DNA from: Siniperca chuatsi
Taxonomy: Eukaryota > Chordata > Actinopteri > Centrarchiformes > Sinipercidae
Direction of reading: 5' to 3'
Assembly: GCF_020085105.1 (NCBI RefSeq)
Contig: NC_058055.1
Span: forward strand, 6,223,322-6,287,321
Length of the DNA: 64,000 bases
Shown one piece after another: positions 23,761 through 38,432 of this stretch. The position numbers and the translations under genes were made by a program. Every line of letters begins with the position of its first letter. The stretch's first letter is position 1. The notes beneath the pieces were generated by a model. The model saw only the letters and a program-made list of their open reading frames with translations, was not told the DNA's origin and did no database searches.

Positions 23761-25532
23761 GTTAAAAAATGTTGAAAAAAGATGGAGAAATTGTGTACCA
23801 CCTATGTATGAATTTATTTAATAGCCAGTACACAGGGAATCTGTATAATTAGGGTATTGGTAACAATTTGGTGTAGCAATAACTCCCCTAGTGTGAAGTG
23901 TACACATTCATTTTTGATATCCTGATACAATTTGAAGTCCTCTTCTCCAATATTCTGTTATTTTAGCAGCCTCTCTTTTCCTTGTCTGTGTTGTCCTCGG
24001 TAGGAATTGTTATGCATGCTTCATCGTACTTTTCTTTGGGGGGGGGGGGGTGCGCTGAATGTTTTTGGATTTGAGAATGTTCGAGTGTTTGTGTATACCG
24101 TATGTTTGCCCATTTTGTTTTGTCGCTCTTTCCCCTGATCCACAATCTCATGATTATTCTGTTCACTGAACTATTGCAGTTTTGCCTAATGTACAAAGAC
24201 AAAATACTGATGTATATTTTTCATGTTATGAAACCTGTCGCCTGTAGTGAGTTCTTCTAAAATATGACTTGTTTTCAATATTTACTTGTGTATTTAATTC
24301 AGGTGTGTTTTAGATACAACACGGATTACATATTGCTCATGACAGACAACAGAAACCTTTCACGTACACAGTGTTTTTTTCCAGTATTTCAAACAAAATG
24401 TCCACAAAATATTGCCGATATTTAGACAGTTAATATGACAATGTTTCATGAGCTTAAACTTTAATATATGTTTTGTCTGCGAGATCACTCTTAAAATCAT
24501 ATTTTTGTATAATGTTTCTTACATGAACTGCTTATCATGGATTTAGGGGCTTGTGCTAAGAGCATGTAGTTCCCTATTCTGCTAATTTTTTATAGACTCT
24601 GCTAGTCAACTGTTTATATTCACAGTTTTTTTCCTTCCTTTTGGGTGTAGTCACTAAATGAATCAAATGTTGCTGATGACAAACCACACAGCCAAATATG
24701 AGTCATCAGAGCTACTGTAACATCATGGCAGGTTAACTGTATACAAAATATATTTATTTGCGGTTCACAGACACCTGTAGGTGTGTAAATGGTTTATCTT
24801 GTCCAGTCTTGCCTCTCCACAATCACTGTCAACTAGGAAAGTTTTAGAATTTTAATTGTCACACAAACTAAATCCCATATGATCTCCCTGTTTCTTTTTC
24901 ATTCACTATCAGATAAATGAGATGTGCCTCTTGCCATAAATGAGTCAGTCTTTGCATTTATTGTAATCGTAGCATTATGTATAAGGGGACTTGGATTGAA
25001 TCCACTGTGTACTTCGATATCTTTGGAGCACACTGCCTACTGTGGAAATATGCCTGGCACATTAGTAACGTTACGACTTGTCATCTTAGAGTTAGCAGGG
25101 GCACCTGAAGGCAACATAAGTTTGACAACCGTTCATCAGTTTGAACGTATATACTGAATCGTTTTGGGTCAGAAACTCTTTTCAGCTCTGGTCAATGGAG
25201 ACAGTCCTCCATATGAAATCATAAGAGACTATATGAGCTGTAATCGAGGAATTATGTTTTGTAAGTGACAGAAAATTCCTTAAGTTGTTAACATATTTTA
25301 TCCTTTAGTATAGAAAGTCATCAGCGTCAGCGCTGGTATTAACCTGTTGTGAATTAAGCCACGTGTATACAACTAGCACCATAATAATATAATTAATTCC
25401 GTGTAAGAATAATAATGGTTATAGGTATTGCAGAACTACTTCACCACTTGAACGCAGCACCACTGCCTACTATCTACCTCTTCGTCATATCGCGATAGAG
25501 ACCATCAGGCCACGGAGCTAACGCTGAGCAAC
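23761..25532. other. Spacer between ube2g1 and ankfy1
   Basis: Possible extended ube2g1 3' UTR, then AT-rich DNA with no exon. The final 150 bp upstream of the ankfy1 ATG become more GC-rich (CTCTTCGTCATATCGCGATA, GCCACGGAGCTAACGC) and are the likely ankfy1 promoter and 5' UTR. The start context GCAACATGG is strong. Confidence 0.55.
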
Positions 25533-28500
25533 ATGGCGGAAGGTATGAGATTGGCTTTTTGACAATGTAGTACACTCCCTGTTATCCTCGTATGCTTGTT
25601 GAATTGTTGAACTGACTCAACTAGTGTCTTGGCAGGTGAATAAACCGTGCATTGTGTGTGGTTGAAAATACGAATCACTGCGACACTTGTCTTGTCATAC
25701 TCAGCTTGCCAGTGAGCAAGCCTTGTCGTTAGCTCTCGTTGATGTTGCTAGCTGAATTTTATAGTTACGAGTTAGCCGAGTTACAAGAGATGTTGGTGGG
25801 TTGGACTGCGGAGAACATTTTTTTTGTTTAGGCAGATTGCTGGTTTCGTACTTAAGAAAAAGCCCTTATGTTAACTTTACAGAATTTGCAGGTATCGTTA
25901 TTGATGTTTAGCTAAATGTCCACGTCATGGATCGCATCAAACTGGCTACATTATCTAACCTTATAATTTCAGTAACCGTTAACGCTTCGTTAATTGTCGC
26001 TGTTTATTTCGTGAAGACATACTTTAAAAAAACAAACATAATTTGATATCAGTTCGATGAAATGGACGGTAAAAACGGGACAGAAGACTTCACCGGAGAG
26101 GATAGGTGTCTCTCACTGTAAGCCATCATCTGCACCACCTGGCAGAAGTGCCATGGCCAAGGGCACCACCTATATTTGGCCCAGACATAAGGGAATGTCT
26201 GCTGTGTGTTCCTTCTTAAGGGAAATCTACTTACCAACTTGAATCCAGACAACAAACACTCCAATCCGTGGTGTTAGGGTTGTGTATGCATGCAGCTCCT
26301 CCATTGCTACTGCCTGTGTTCTGTTGTTTGAATTTTCATTGTGTCTTGTATTTACATTAAGTTATTGCTTTGAACACAGGTCCTGACGAAATGGAGTGCA
26401 TTTTATACAAGTTTTGTTTATGGTGCATTGTTTTAAATGTTGAGAGGTCGCTGTATGTACAGTTGTCTTAGGATGAACTTTCCTGAGCATTAGGTCAATA
26501 TTTGCTTTGCCAATGCATTAGTGATTCCTGCTAAATCCTGCAGAACGCAGGTGGATTTTAGTATATTATAAGGATTTGTACAGTGGCTGGTTAATTGGAC
26601 CTAAGCTGCTGCTTCACCATATCGCCCTTCCTGTGTTGAGCTGATCAGGTGGTTTTCAGAAACACCCCCCTTCTGTTCCTCATGACCAGTAGCTGTGCCA
26701 GTAACGGTTTACAAGGGAGGACAATGTAACGTGCCTCCTCAGCATTCTTTCCTTACTGAAACTTTACTGGTTTAAAGGAAGGAAATGGGCCTCAGCGAAA
26801 CTCTGTGGAATCTTGGCTGAGACATGAATTACTGTTGAAACATGAAGATCTGTAGAAAGTGTATTTCACTTAGAGGAAGAGGGAAAGGTTTGCCCAAACA
26901 AAAATACTCTTTAGATATGCCATATTCTCTTAAGATTAGGATATTTGCGTCTTGTATGCCTTATACAGGCAATGCTGAAAATCTTTTTCTGTGCAACTTA
27001 GGTGACACAGAAAAGTGCTTTTAAAAAGAAATAGGCCAGTATTATGAAAATTAATGTCACATTTCTCAAATCCAGTTCACAACCTTTTTATGGTATGCTT
27101 CTTCCCTGCCATATTGTCACTGCCATGAACAACAGATATTTTTGTAATAATATTTTCGAAAATAAATTGCGTAAAATAAGTCCCAAACACTAGCTATTGT
27201 ATATTGGAACCATTGTACTTTGGACCACCCCTTTACTTTAAGGGGAAAGGTGCTTCACAGGGTCCAGTTTTAACCTGTGTTCAGAAATGGGTCTTTCTAA
27301 CATACTTTTTGTATCTCTGTCTGTCTCCTTTACCCTGATGTGGGACAGAGGAGGTGACCAAGCTGCAGAAGCACCTGGCCCTGCTCAGGCAGGAGTATGT
27401 GAAGATGCAGCAGAAGCTGGCCGACACAGAGAAGCGCTGTGCCATGCTTGCTGCTCAGGCCTCTGGCCAGGGATCTTCCAGCCCTGCAGTTGCAGACACC
27501 TTCATTAGCCGTCTGCTGGACATCGTGGCCGACCTCTATCAGCAGGAACAGTACAGGTGAGGATCACGGTTGGAACGGATGGGTACGAGTTTTGTTTTAA
27601 GGTTTTGCTAATCCAGCAGTCCTGCAAATGTCATTATATAGTTGTGTGTGTCTGCTCTGCTATGTGCTGTGTGATACGACCAGTCTATGCTGCTACATTG
27701 TTGCAGTTGATGGGCTCACATAACGCCAAGAAAAGCATGTTGTGTTTTGAGTGCTGTTCAGTGTTCTAGGCCATATTGAGAGAATTTTTCTAAAAGTTCA
27801 ATTTCAGATATTCATTGTTTCTTAGTTTCGACATTAAAGGCCTAGAATATGTGTGATGTATACTTACTTACTTATATACTTTTCAGAGATGAATGCAGAT
27901 GAATTTGTTTTTGCAGTGACCTGAAAGTGAAAGTTGCAGGGGAGAAGCTCAGTGCCCATAAGTTTGTGTTGGCTGCTCGTAGTGATGTCTGGAGTCTGGC
28001 CAACCTGGCCTCCACCTCTGAACTAGACCTATCTGGTGAGCAACCCTGGTGTGATGTCACTGTGTTAAAGGAGTAGCTTAAATCAAAATGAAAATCCAGT
28101 CGTCGTTACCTACTCAACCTCTGTCAGTCAATGTACTTTTGGGTTAATAGATGATGACCGAATATTTATTTTGGAGTGGATTATGCAGACTGTCAAAGTC
28201 CAGTATTGGACACAGTTTTGCTCTGGGTAGGTTTTGGTCCCCAAGTAAGGTTTGAATTCATATAAATGTGAGCAAATGACTGCCTGAGAGAGGTCAAAGT
28301 ACCCCTAAAGAGATGTTTTTGCAGAGGGTATTCCAGTTTTTCAAAAAAATTGATTATTTGTCCAAAATGATTATGTTAAGTATAGTGTTTGCAAAGGCTG
28401 AAAATAGAAATTTATCATCTGTCAGAATTTACAGCAAATAAGTAATTGATCACTCTTTGTACATTTCTGACTTTATGACCTGATGGATTTCCAGATTGCA

Positions 28501-31500
28501 AACCTGAGGTCGCCATGGCAATGTTGCGCTGGGCATACACCGATGAGTTGGAACTCTGTGAGGATGATGCCTTTCTTATTGATTTGATGAAGCTGGCCAA
28601 CCGCTTCCAGCTTCAGCTGCTCAGAGAGAGGTCAACACAAGTCATATATAAAGACTTTTGCTTTGCAGACTGCAATTAAACTTTTAATTGTTGCTAGTGG
28701 CAGCATTACTGTTGCATGACATTTTAAAGAGCAACATATGTGGCTTAATGGCACGGAAATACATTTGTTTCTCCACTGGAACAGGTGTGAAAAAGGCGTA
28801 ATGTCCTCAGTGAATGTCAGGAACTGCATTCGCTTCTACCAAACGGCTGAGGAGCTACATGCCAACACCCTGATGAACTACTGTGGGGAGATCATAGCTA
28901 GTCACTGGGTGAGTTAGAGATGGATTTTGAGGCTTCTATCTTTAGAAAATGGGACACTTTATGTTGACTTTTTCCATCATGGGCCAGTTCAGATATTTGA
29001 CACTAACACTTTTACGTGTTTCATTGATTGTGTTATTAAGGACGATCTGAGGAAAGAAGATTTCAGCACCATGAGTGCCCAACTTCTGTACCAGATGATC
29101 AAGTCTAAAACAGAGTATCCTCTCCACAAAGCCATCAAAGTTGAGCGAGAAGATGTGGTCTTTCTCTATCTCATTGAGATGGACTCGCAGGTCAGCTTCC
29201 CACAGATGCCCTTTATTGGCTGCTTACTAACTAGTGTTTTTTTGCTTGTTACTGTGTAACCAGCATGGTTGAAAAAAGTTAAAATGTTGTTATCTCTTGT
29301 TTTCAGCTACCTGGCAAGCTGAATGAACTGGACAACAACGGTGACCTGGCACTAGACCTGGCTCTCTCTCGTAAATTGGAAAGTATTGCCACCACTCTGG
29401 TTAACCACAAAGCCGATGTGGACATGGTGGATCAGAGTGGCTGGAGCCTCCTGCATAAGGCCATCCAAAGAGGTGTGGGGGAGTCATTGTAACTACACTT
29501 TTTGTCACCCATGTCTGTTTATTGTAGTGGTGTCCAAATAAGCTTTTGGCTTAGCTGTCACGGTGTTCACTTCAAAATATACCTACCATGATACCCACAA
29601 ATTATTCAATAAATAGTTAAATTTATATAGTTAAATTTCACTCTACCCATTCAGGGCTTTTTCTTGTACAGACTTGGTTACTGTGTGAACACTAGAGTTT
29701 GAAGTTAATATATGAAGGCAGAAAATCTTTCTCCATGACTGTTTCTTCCTCTTCTTCCAGGTGATGAATTTGCCTCCATCTTCCTGATTCGTCACTCAGC
29801 TCAGGCAAATGCAGCCACAGTGGGGGCGGTGGAAACCCCACTTCACCTGGTCTGTTCTTTTAGCCCCAAGAAACACTCTGCAGAAGTGATGAGCGGCATG
29901 GCACGAATTGCGGAGGCTCTGCTAAAGACCGGAGCCAACCCCAACATGCAGAACAGCAAGGGCAGGTAGGTCACGGGGCTCTCGGTTTATGGACTTTATT
30001 GGATTGCAAAGGTGGCTACCTTTTGCCTGCCGTGCAAAGTATGACGGTGCTTCAGCTTTGTCTTTTGTCGTTTTTAGAACTCCGTTGCATGAAGCTGTGG
30101 CATCAGGGAATGAGCCAGTGTTCAACCAGCTACTACAGTGCAAACAGTGAGTTACATTCTGCCTTCAAATGGAATTAGTAAGTTTGCTTCAGTCATGGAA
30201 AGTCACACACACAGCATGTATGGTGTTCAATTAATTGAACTCACAAGATCACCGTAGCTCACTAATTGACTAAAATGGATAATGTACGATTTTTATTTCC
30301 CTTTTGAAAATGTTTTTTCTTTTTCTCTGCCGTGTTGACAAACTACAACACTGTCATTTTTAAAAACACTAGTATACAGCTCGTGAATTTAGAACATTTT
30401 AATTTAAACATTTCTCATGAACACAACCCCATTTGAAGGCACAAATATTTAAGATTATGTGACCCTGGTCATCATTTAACTCTAAAGACAATCCTGCATG
30501 TAACCTGATGTAATCTGTCCAACTTGTTAGGCTTGACCTAGAACTCAAGGACCATGAGGGCAGCACGGCTCTGTGGCTGGCCCTGCAGTACATCACCGTG
30601 TCTTCAGACCCCTCAGTAAACCCATTTGAGGATGATGCACCAGTAGTGAACGGCACGTCGTTTGACGAGAATAGCTTTGCAGCCCAGCTTATCCAGAGAG
30701 CAAGCAATCCTGATGCGCCTGACACTACCACAGGTGCTGTTTAATAACCTCACATTGCAGTCATTTCTTGAATGGAATGATGCTTGTGCCTTTTGAACAC
30801 ATTTCCATCTCATCTCCCTTTGTTTTATCCCTTGTAGGAAACTGTCTCATGCAGAGGGCTGCTCGGGCAGACAATGAGGCAGCTGCTCTTTTCCTAGCCA
30901 CTCATGGAGCAAAGGTCAACCATGTCAACAAATGGGTGCGTATGAATATTAGGCCACATAACAGCCTAACAATGACATAGTTCTGGTAATCGGACCCAGT
31001 GTGCAGGTAATATGTCCTTTTAACAGTTTAAAATTCTTAACTTTATTACAGTGTTCTTAGGTCAATCAGTGTAATTTTGTTCTAAGGTTAGAACATGTTA
31101 CAACACGGTTAGTCATCAAATATGTCAACTCGGATATAACATTTCAGATAGCTGGAGAAAATTACAACTGCAGCTTTGTTCTCATCACCCCCATTTTATT
31201 CATGGGTAAAATGAGATAATATAATTAAAAAATGACATTGTACTCCCCATGTGAGGATAACTGTTTTCTTCTTATTATAGAGATCTCTTAGTTCATATAA
31301 TGCATCACAGGTGTGGCACCAGTGCACCAGTAACATGCTGTGTAACATGCAGTGGACTTCAGTCATGAATCACGATCTGAGTCTTTCTTCATTTTTATAT
31401 CTGCAGACCTTAAAAAGTAACTTGATAACTTATCCTTAAATCATAAGATATATATGAATTTGAATGTGTTACTAATAAAGATGCTATTAATCCCTTTACC

Positions 31501-34500
31501 TTCTTTCAGGGTGAGAGCCCGCTTCATACAGCATGTCGCTGTGGCCTGGCGAGCCTGACAGCAGAGTTGCTCCAGCAAGGGGCCAACCCCAACCTGCAGA
31601 CGCAGAAGGCTCTGCCTGAGGACTCCCTTGGTGTGGCTATGCAGACCCCCCTCCACATGGCCATTGCTCACAACCACCCAGATGTGGTCTCTGTCATCCT
31701 CGAGCAAAAAGGTCAGCATATGCTTTGGGAGTTTTATACACTAAACTTCAAACATGGCAATGTGTGTTAAGCGATTTCTGCTTTACCTCACTACACATGT
31801 TATCACTAGTCCTCAAACGTCCTGAAATTGATCCACTTATTTCTCCCTTGATGGCTCTATTGCAGCCAATGCACTTCATGCCACCAACAACTTCCAGATC
31901 ATTCCAGACTTCAGTCTCAAAGACTCCATGGACCAGACAGTGCTAGGCTTGGCCCTCTGGACAGGTACACAGCACTACACCTCCACAGGGAAGTTGTAAT
32001 ACAGTCGATTTAGCATTATCAAAATGATCTTTGGAGTGCCATAACCTTGTTATGTCATGTGACGTATAACATGTACAATCTGTCCCTGTCAGGTATGCAC
32101 ACCATAGCAGCTCAGCTGCTGGGCTCAGGGGCTTCTATCAATGACACTATGTCCAATGGACAAACCCTTCTTCACATGGCTATCCAAAGACAGGACAGCA
32201 AGAGTGCCCTCTTCCTTCTTGAGCATCAGGCAGACATCAATGTTAGGTAACGCCTGGGTTATACTGCAATTGTAAAGCATTTGTGCAGCTAGAGAGTGTT
32301 GTTTTATTTTTTATTATTGCTTTGAGCATTGTATGCCTTTATTAGGTAGCCAACAGTAGAGAGAGACAAATTAATTTCGGGCATTATTTAAGCAATCTCC
32401 CAGTATCCAGTTACGAATTTTGAGGGGAGAGTTTTTAAATTGGTCTAGAGTCTTCTGTATCTGTATGTCTATTTTTTTTCTCCACTACTAGGACCCAGGA
32501 GGGACAAACAGCACTACAGTTGGCCATCAGTAACCAGCTGCCACTGGTGGTGGATGCCATTTGCACAAGAGGAGCTGATATGTCTGTGGTGAATGACAAA
32601 GGGGACCCTCCCTTGTGGCTGGCTCTGGAAAATGGCCTGGAAGATATTGCATCAACACTGGTGAGACAAATGCATATGCAACCATTTTAGAGATAGTAGT
32701 ATCTGCTTTGTTCCTCATTGGTATACTGCCACTTGTTAACTGTTGTGAAACTTTAATTAAGATAAAATCCAACCTTAATAAGATGACGCCTCAGGGATAG
32801 ATGCATGTGTTTGTCTTTTTGGCAGCAAACATTCCCAATCTTGTTTCTCAGGTTCACTCTTTAGTTTGGACGTGCATGCAATTATCTGCACTTCTAAGTA
32901 CTTTTTATATTAATCAAGTACTTTATTGATAGAGTACAATTTCCCGTGGGTTACAATTATAATTGGAAAAAAAGGACTTACGTCAGCCTTCATCGGTCTA
33001 TCTTAGATTCTCTTTTTCTCATTTACTTGTGTGATTTTCCTCTGTACATTTTGTATGAGCATTGTTGGAGGGAGCCTGAGAACAAGAATTTCATTGCCAA
33101 TGACCGCTTCATTGTAATTGTTGTGCCTATGACAAATAAAGACCTTAACAAAACTTAACTTAAGTAAACAAGGATTGGTTACCAAAAGGAAAAAAACAAA
33201 ACAAAATGACTGTAAATCACTGGTGTTCTGAAGCCAAACAGCTGCACAAAACCTTATAGAGACCTGTATTCACACCTGTAGCACTTAGTCTGCATTCAAG
33301 CCTTGTTATAGGCTGCATAGATGTTTTATAGATTTCTGGCTGGGAAAGAATAATATTTTCTTGCATCTTGACTGTTTGAGTCCTGTTTGTCCCACCTAGG
33401 TCCGCCATGGCTGTGATGCGACTTGTTGGAGCACAGGGCCCTCTGGCTGCCAACAGACCCTCCTGCACAGAGCTATTGATGAGAATAATGAGGTCTCTGC
33501 TTGCTTCCTCATCCGCAGGTCTGCCAATCTCCTTACCATTTAGGTTTGGGAAACCTAATCCTAGCTGTTAATACACATTTGTGTCCAAACTGTGCATCTT
33601 TTGCAAATGGGCAAAATATTGCTAAGAAAACCTCACAGTTTTTAACAGTTTTGCCAATTTAAAGTTATGGTGCAGATAAAAATATAATCTAAAACTAGCA
33701 ACCTGTCTGCTGTGTTAGTGAGATGGATGTAGCTACCTGTCTTAACTTACTGTCTGCCTTATGTGTGTATAGTGGTTGTGACGTGAACAGCCCCAGGCAG
33801 CCAGGTCCTAACGGCGAAGGAGACGAAGAAGCCCGAGATGGACAAACGCCCCTCCACCTGGCGAGCAGCTGGGGATTGGAGGAGGTGGTGCAGTGCCTTC
33901 TAGAGTTTGGTGCGAATGTTAATGCACAGGTCAGTCCTGTCACATCAGTGGGTCCATTTTTGTCTGATACTACTAATACTTTTTCCTGCCACTGCAGCAT
34001 ACAGCTAATGAGAGATTACTAAGTGAGTTGTAAACATGCTCTTTTCCCAAGTGTTTAATCCTGTCTCTTTTCATTTTTGTCAGGATGCAGAGGGCAGAGC
34101 TCCCATCCATGCTGCTATTAGCAGCCAGCACAACGTCATTATACAGCTCCTCATTTCCCACCCAGACATCCGTCTCAACATTCGCGACCGCCAAGGAATG
34201 ACCCCCTTCGCCTGTGCCATGACACACAAGAACAATAAGGCAGCAGAGGCAATCCTCAAGAGGGAGCCAGGTGCTGCAGAACAGGTAGCGCTGACAAAAA
34301 TGCACCAGTTTGTCTCACTGTAGTGCTTAGAAAAGTGATGTACAGTTAAAGTATTAATCTCTCCTGACCTCAAACTTCTATTTCTGTCCAGGTGGACAAC
34401 AAAGGGCGTAATTTTCTCCACGTGGCTGTGCAAAATTCAGACATTGAAAGTGTCCTGTTCCTCATCAGTGTCCAAGCTAATGTCAACTCCAGGGTTCAGG

Positions 34501-36715
34501 ATGCAGCCAAACTCACCCCTCTCCACCTGGCTGTCCAGGCTGGATCTGAGATCATTGTCCGCAATCTGGTAGGAACCTCAGATTTTCTTGGTCTTCTGCA
34601 TTTACTATTCATGCCAAATTAAGCGTGATTTAAAGAGTGGTGCACTTGATACTGTTTTTATTTTGCATTTTTCTGCTTCCAGCTGCTTGCCGGAGCCAAA
34701 GTAAATGAGCTGACCAAACATAGGCAGACAGCACTACATTTGGCTGCTCAGCAGGACCTGGCCACTATATGTTCTGTGTTGCTGGAGAATGGTGTAGACT
34801 TTGCTGCTGAGGATGAGAATGGCAATAATGGTACCTTTTTTTTAATATTCTTTATTATTATCCAATTTCCAGTCTAAACAATAATGAGATTACAATAATA
34901 TTCAATACAACAGAACAGTTTAGTTATCAGTCCTTAGCCAACATAAAGTGGGATGCCTTCCAAATACCAATATTCACAGTAAAGATTGTCATTACACAGC
35001 AATTTCAGAAAGCTCACTGAAAGTATGTTGAGGAACTGTACATCTTTATGTTTAGGGAAATCATTCAATCATTATCATCAGTGACCAGAATAATAGAAAC
35101 CCCTGTCCCTGAAGTGTCTGACCACCTTTGACGCAGCTGTCATATTTTGGTGCAATGACTCAACAAGGCATCTATAGTAACTAGCTGTGTTGAAGCTGAC
35201 CATGCAAACATCAGTAATTTGCACACCTGCAATTGGTGGATGCTCCCCTCTGTGGCTGTTACATGTTAAGTTCACACCAAACCCTTTTTACACAATATGG
35301 TATGAGTTACTCATAGTAGAGTACAATAGAGGACTGTCCTAACGGGACTGGTTTTAGTCTTGTCTGTAGATATTGCTTTGTTCAAAGGAGTCATTGATTT
35401 GAGCTTTAAAAAATCCAGTTGGAGTTACTGTTCTCTGTTGTTTAGTTGATTATTCATTATTATTCCACCACCCCAACATACCATAATCCTTGTGAATAAC
35501 ATTTGAATCTTTTTGTCCGTCTTTCTTGTCTCCCTAGCTCTGCATCTGGCTGTGATGCAGGGCCGCCTTAACAATGTCAGAACCCTTCTCACAGAGTCCA
35601 ACATTGATGCTGAGGCCTTTAATCTCAGGTACACTCAATTTCTTTCACAGTCAGATGTTTCCTTGAGATCAATAAGTTCAAACTTTTCGGTCATTGCAGC
35701 AGCAACACTAACACGATAGAATGCAGAAATTGCGATAGACACAAACAGAATATTACAAATGTAGAAAGTGTAACTTTTTTTAAACTTACCAGATAACCTT
35801 TTGTAGACTATAATGTCAACTTGCCTGTCTCCTTTACATCGTATTATGTCTGCTCAGGGGTCAGTCACCAATGCATGTACTAGGCCATTATGGGAAAGAG
35901 AACGCCGCTGCCATTTTTGAATTGTTCCTGGAGTGTATGCCTGAATACCCTCTGGACAAACCAGATAATGAAGGGAACACGGGTACTGTAGCTTGCTTGA
36001 TTATTATTGTTAACAGTATACAAATAGAATACTAATACCAGTGATACACTTGTGAAAGAATGACTGATTTGTATTTTATTGCAGTTCTGCTCCTGGCCTA
36101 CATGAAAGGAAATGCAAACCTGTGCCGTGCCATTGTGAGAGCTGGGGCTCGACTGGGCATCAATAATAATCAGGGCATCAACATTTTCAACTACCAAGTT
36201 GCAACCAAACAGTTGCTCTTCCGCCTTCTAGGTACATTTTCACACTTCATTAGCCATCAGGCAATATTAAAATGATAGCCCCACATTCAGTGACATACTC
36301 TGATAGGGTGATCTCTGGGTTAATAACTAAGTAATTGAGTTATTTATTTTTTTCTTAATTTGTTTTAGATATGCTGTCCAAAGAGCCCCCTTGGTGTGAT
36401 GGGTCCAACTGCTATGAATGTGCTGCCAAGTTTGGTGTTACAACACGGAAACATCACTGGTTAGTAGTATGGCTTTTTATTCTTAATTCTTCTTTTTATT
36501 ATACTTTATTCATTTCTCTTGTGTTTTCATTTTGTGTCAAACTGTATGATTAATCCTGCGTCTCCTTGACTGTTAACTCTAGCCGCCACTGTGGGCGCCT
36601 GTTGTGCCACAAGTGCTCTATAAAGGAGATACCCATCATCAAGTTTGATTTGAACAAGCCGGTGAGGGTGTGTGACATCTGCTTTGATGTATTAACTCTG
36701 GGTGGAGTATCGTAA
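25533..36715 (+). CDS. ankfy1: Rabankyrin-5: coiled coil, BTB, ankyrin repeats and FYVE (25 coding exons)
   Basis: Early-endosome Rab5 effector that binds PI3P and acts in macropinocytosis, endocytosis and retromer/EHD1 traffic (known for the family). Exons: 25533-25542, 27349-27556, 27917-28035, 28495-28630, 28785-28908, 29041-29190, 29307-29472, 29761-29965, 30078-30146, 30531-30733, 30838-30935, 31510-31711, 31866-31964, 32093-32246, 32492-32660, 33400-33518, 33773-33929, 34084-34284, 34392-34568, 34683-34830, 35538-35628, 35858-35982, 36085-36231, 36369-36459, 36583-36715. The sum is 3501 nt and 1166 aa (human 1169). Order: N-terminal coiled coil (about 4-50), BTB/POZ (about 68-165), many ankyrin repeats (about 218-1085, recurring TPLHLA and LLxxGAxxN), FYVE (about 1103-1163) with WCDG, RKHHCRHCG and RVC intact. 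The EHD-binding NPFED motif is kept at 426-430. The first exon codes only 10 nt. Compared with human, about ten residues are missing in exon 12 before QTPLH. Every splice site is GT-AG. Confidence 0.97.
33041..33165 (+). mobile_element. LINE-type 3' tail in ankfy1 intron 15
   Basis: GAACAAGAATTTCATTGCCAA, then TTGTGCCTATGACAAATAAA followed by an A-rich CTTAACAAAACTT tail, resembles the 3' end of common fish LINEs. Only the tail is left; it lies in the sense orientation, far from the splice sites. Confidence 0.5.
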
Positions 36716-38432
36716 TGCAGTGGCCTGGATATCTTCCACCCTCTGACAGTGGCCATGCCAGGCCCAACTTGCCACAGTTATTCAGGCACACCAGGAGAAG
36801 GGACATCAGTCGCAGGACATACTAACAAGAGATTCCTGGACAGTTATGGACCATCACCGTTATACTCTTCCATTCTATGAAAAACTATTAATGTTCTAGG
36901 GGGACGTTTCAAATAGAAAGTGAAACATTGTCTTTTTGTTTCTGTTTTGATCAAAGAATCTTAAAGTGTTTATAAGCAGCTCTCCAGCTCAGTGATGGCT
37001 GGACTGAGTTTGTTAATCGGTTTCCCAAGCTCAATAGTGTTTGTAATGATTGGTTCTTATTATCACAAGCAGGTAGCTGCTGTATGTATGACATTTCAAT
37101 TCAATGATGAACATTACAATGATCAAATCAACTCTGGGGGTTTTCCTGTTCTCTGTTGGGATAGTTCACCATCAGCAGCCTTCATGCTATGTGACATGCC
37201 CAAAGACAAAAAAAAAATTAATGCTACAAAATGAATACTTACATTTATATGAGAGCTGAGTAAAACTATAAAATGCCCCAAGTCACTAGATCTACAAAGA
37301 CTGAACTATCAGCATGTTCTCTGTAATCTTCCACTGTTCTGTCACACCAATTCTGTATTGACTGGATAAAGTGGGACAGACAAGGGGGATTTAAAGGGAA
37401 AGCAACTCAACTTATTTTTTAAATGACCATTATTTCCAAATGAGATCTAATCTAGCTAGATTCGGATTTATAACACTGACATTGTATTACTTTATTGTTA
37501 GAGGTGAAAGATGGAACAACTGGACAAAAATGAAATTACTCATGAAGTGGGATTGTTTCTTTCCATGATTGGTACATAATCTATCATGTGCAGGCATCAG
37601 TAGCCAAATTAAATGGAATGCTTACTTTTTAACATGGCAAGTTGGGAAAATGTGACCTGAGAAAGCCTATTTTAACATGATGTGGTCCCCAAAACAAAAT
37701 TCTCTCAACAATCCTCATCCTCAGTTACAGAAATGTCTATTATGCCAATGCATGTCATTTAATTTGTAGCCTTTACATGTCATTGTCATAATCATAAATC
37801 ATATTTCAGAATCAGTCACCAAATGATTACATTCCATTTTTGATCTGCCATGAGGATCCTCATAGGAAGATCATAGGTCCCCACAATGTTGCCTCAAGTC
37901 AAGTTGTCTTAACACATCGCATTTAACGCTTCTTGATTTCTAAGCCTAACAGGTGCACTTTATCAAGATCACATGGCATTTCCGATCATTGGGGAGAATG
38001 TGGAGTAGAGGGACGGCCAAGTAGTGGGGCCTCTTTAAGTATTGTTAAATTGTACAGATAAATGTGTGATATTTTTGACCACTACACCTGTTTTGTACTT
38101 TAATGCAGTTTGTGCTTGTCATTGTGACAAACCTAAATCTTGCCTCTGTTAATCTTTTATGCACATTGTTTAATCTTTTATGCACATTATATTGTATCTG
38201 TATGCTCAGATATCTAGCCTGTCTCTTCCTGGTGTATCCTTTTAGAGAAAGGGAGGACAACTTTACATAAAGGTCATCAAAAACCAATGCATTGAGTTTT
38301 CTTCATTCTACCTCTTTATTGTGCATAAGTTCATCGCTGTGATTTACTGGCAAAAGTCCCCATGTTTTCCTGAGTTTTGTGCTGCTAAAAAGTAGGCCAT
38401 GAATAGTTCAATCTTCTGGACTGGCCCTGAGA
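36716..38432. other. Tail-to-tail spacer: 3' UTRs of ankfy1 and cyb5d2
   Basis: Transcription converges here. No AATAAA occurs on the plus strand after the ankfy1 stop; the best plus-strand candidate is ATTAAA at 37608-37613, so the ankfy1 UTR may be about 0.9 kb. On the minus strand AATAAA at 38315-38320 serves cyb5d2. A direct repeat of TTAATCTTTTATGCACATT occurs at about 38150-38187. No further exon seen. Confidence 0.6.
38315..38320 (-). terminator. cyb5d2: Likely cyb5d2 poly(A) signal
   Basis: Antisense AATAAA, 113 nt after the cyb5d2 stop, with no better candidate closer. Confidence 0.6.

Noticed and set aside
26057-26264. Open frames in ankfy1 intron 1
   Set aside because: Short, no splice-compatible exon, and they lie between the well-supported exons 1 and 2.
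28927-29259. 110-codon frame as a separate protein
   Set aside because: It is ankfy1 exon 6 (29041-29190) read through into its flanking introns.
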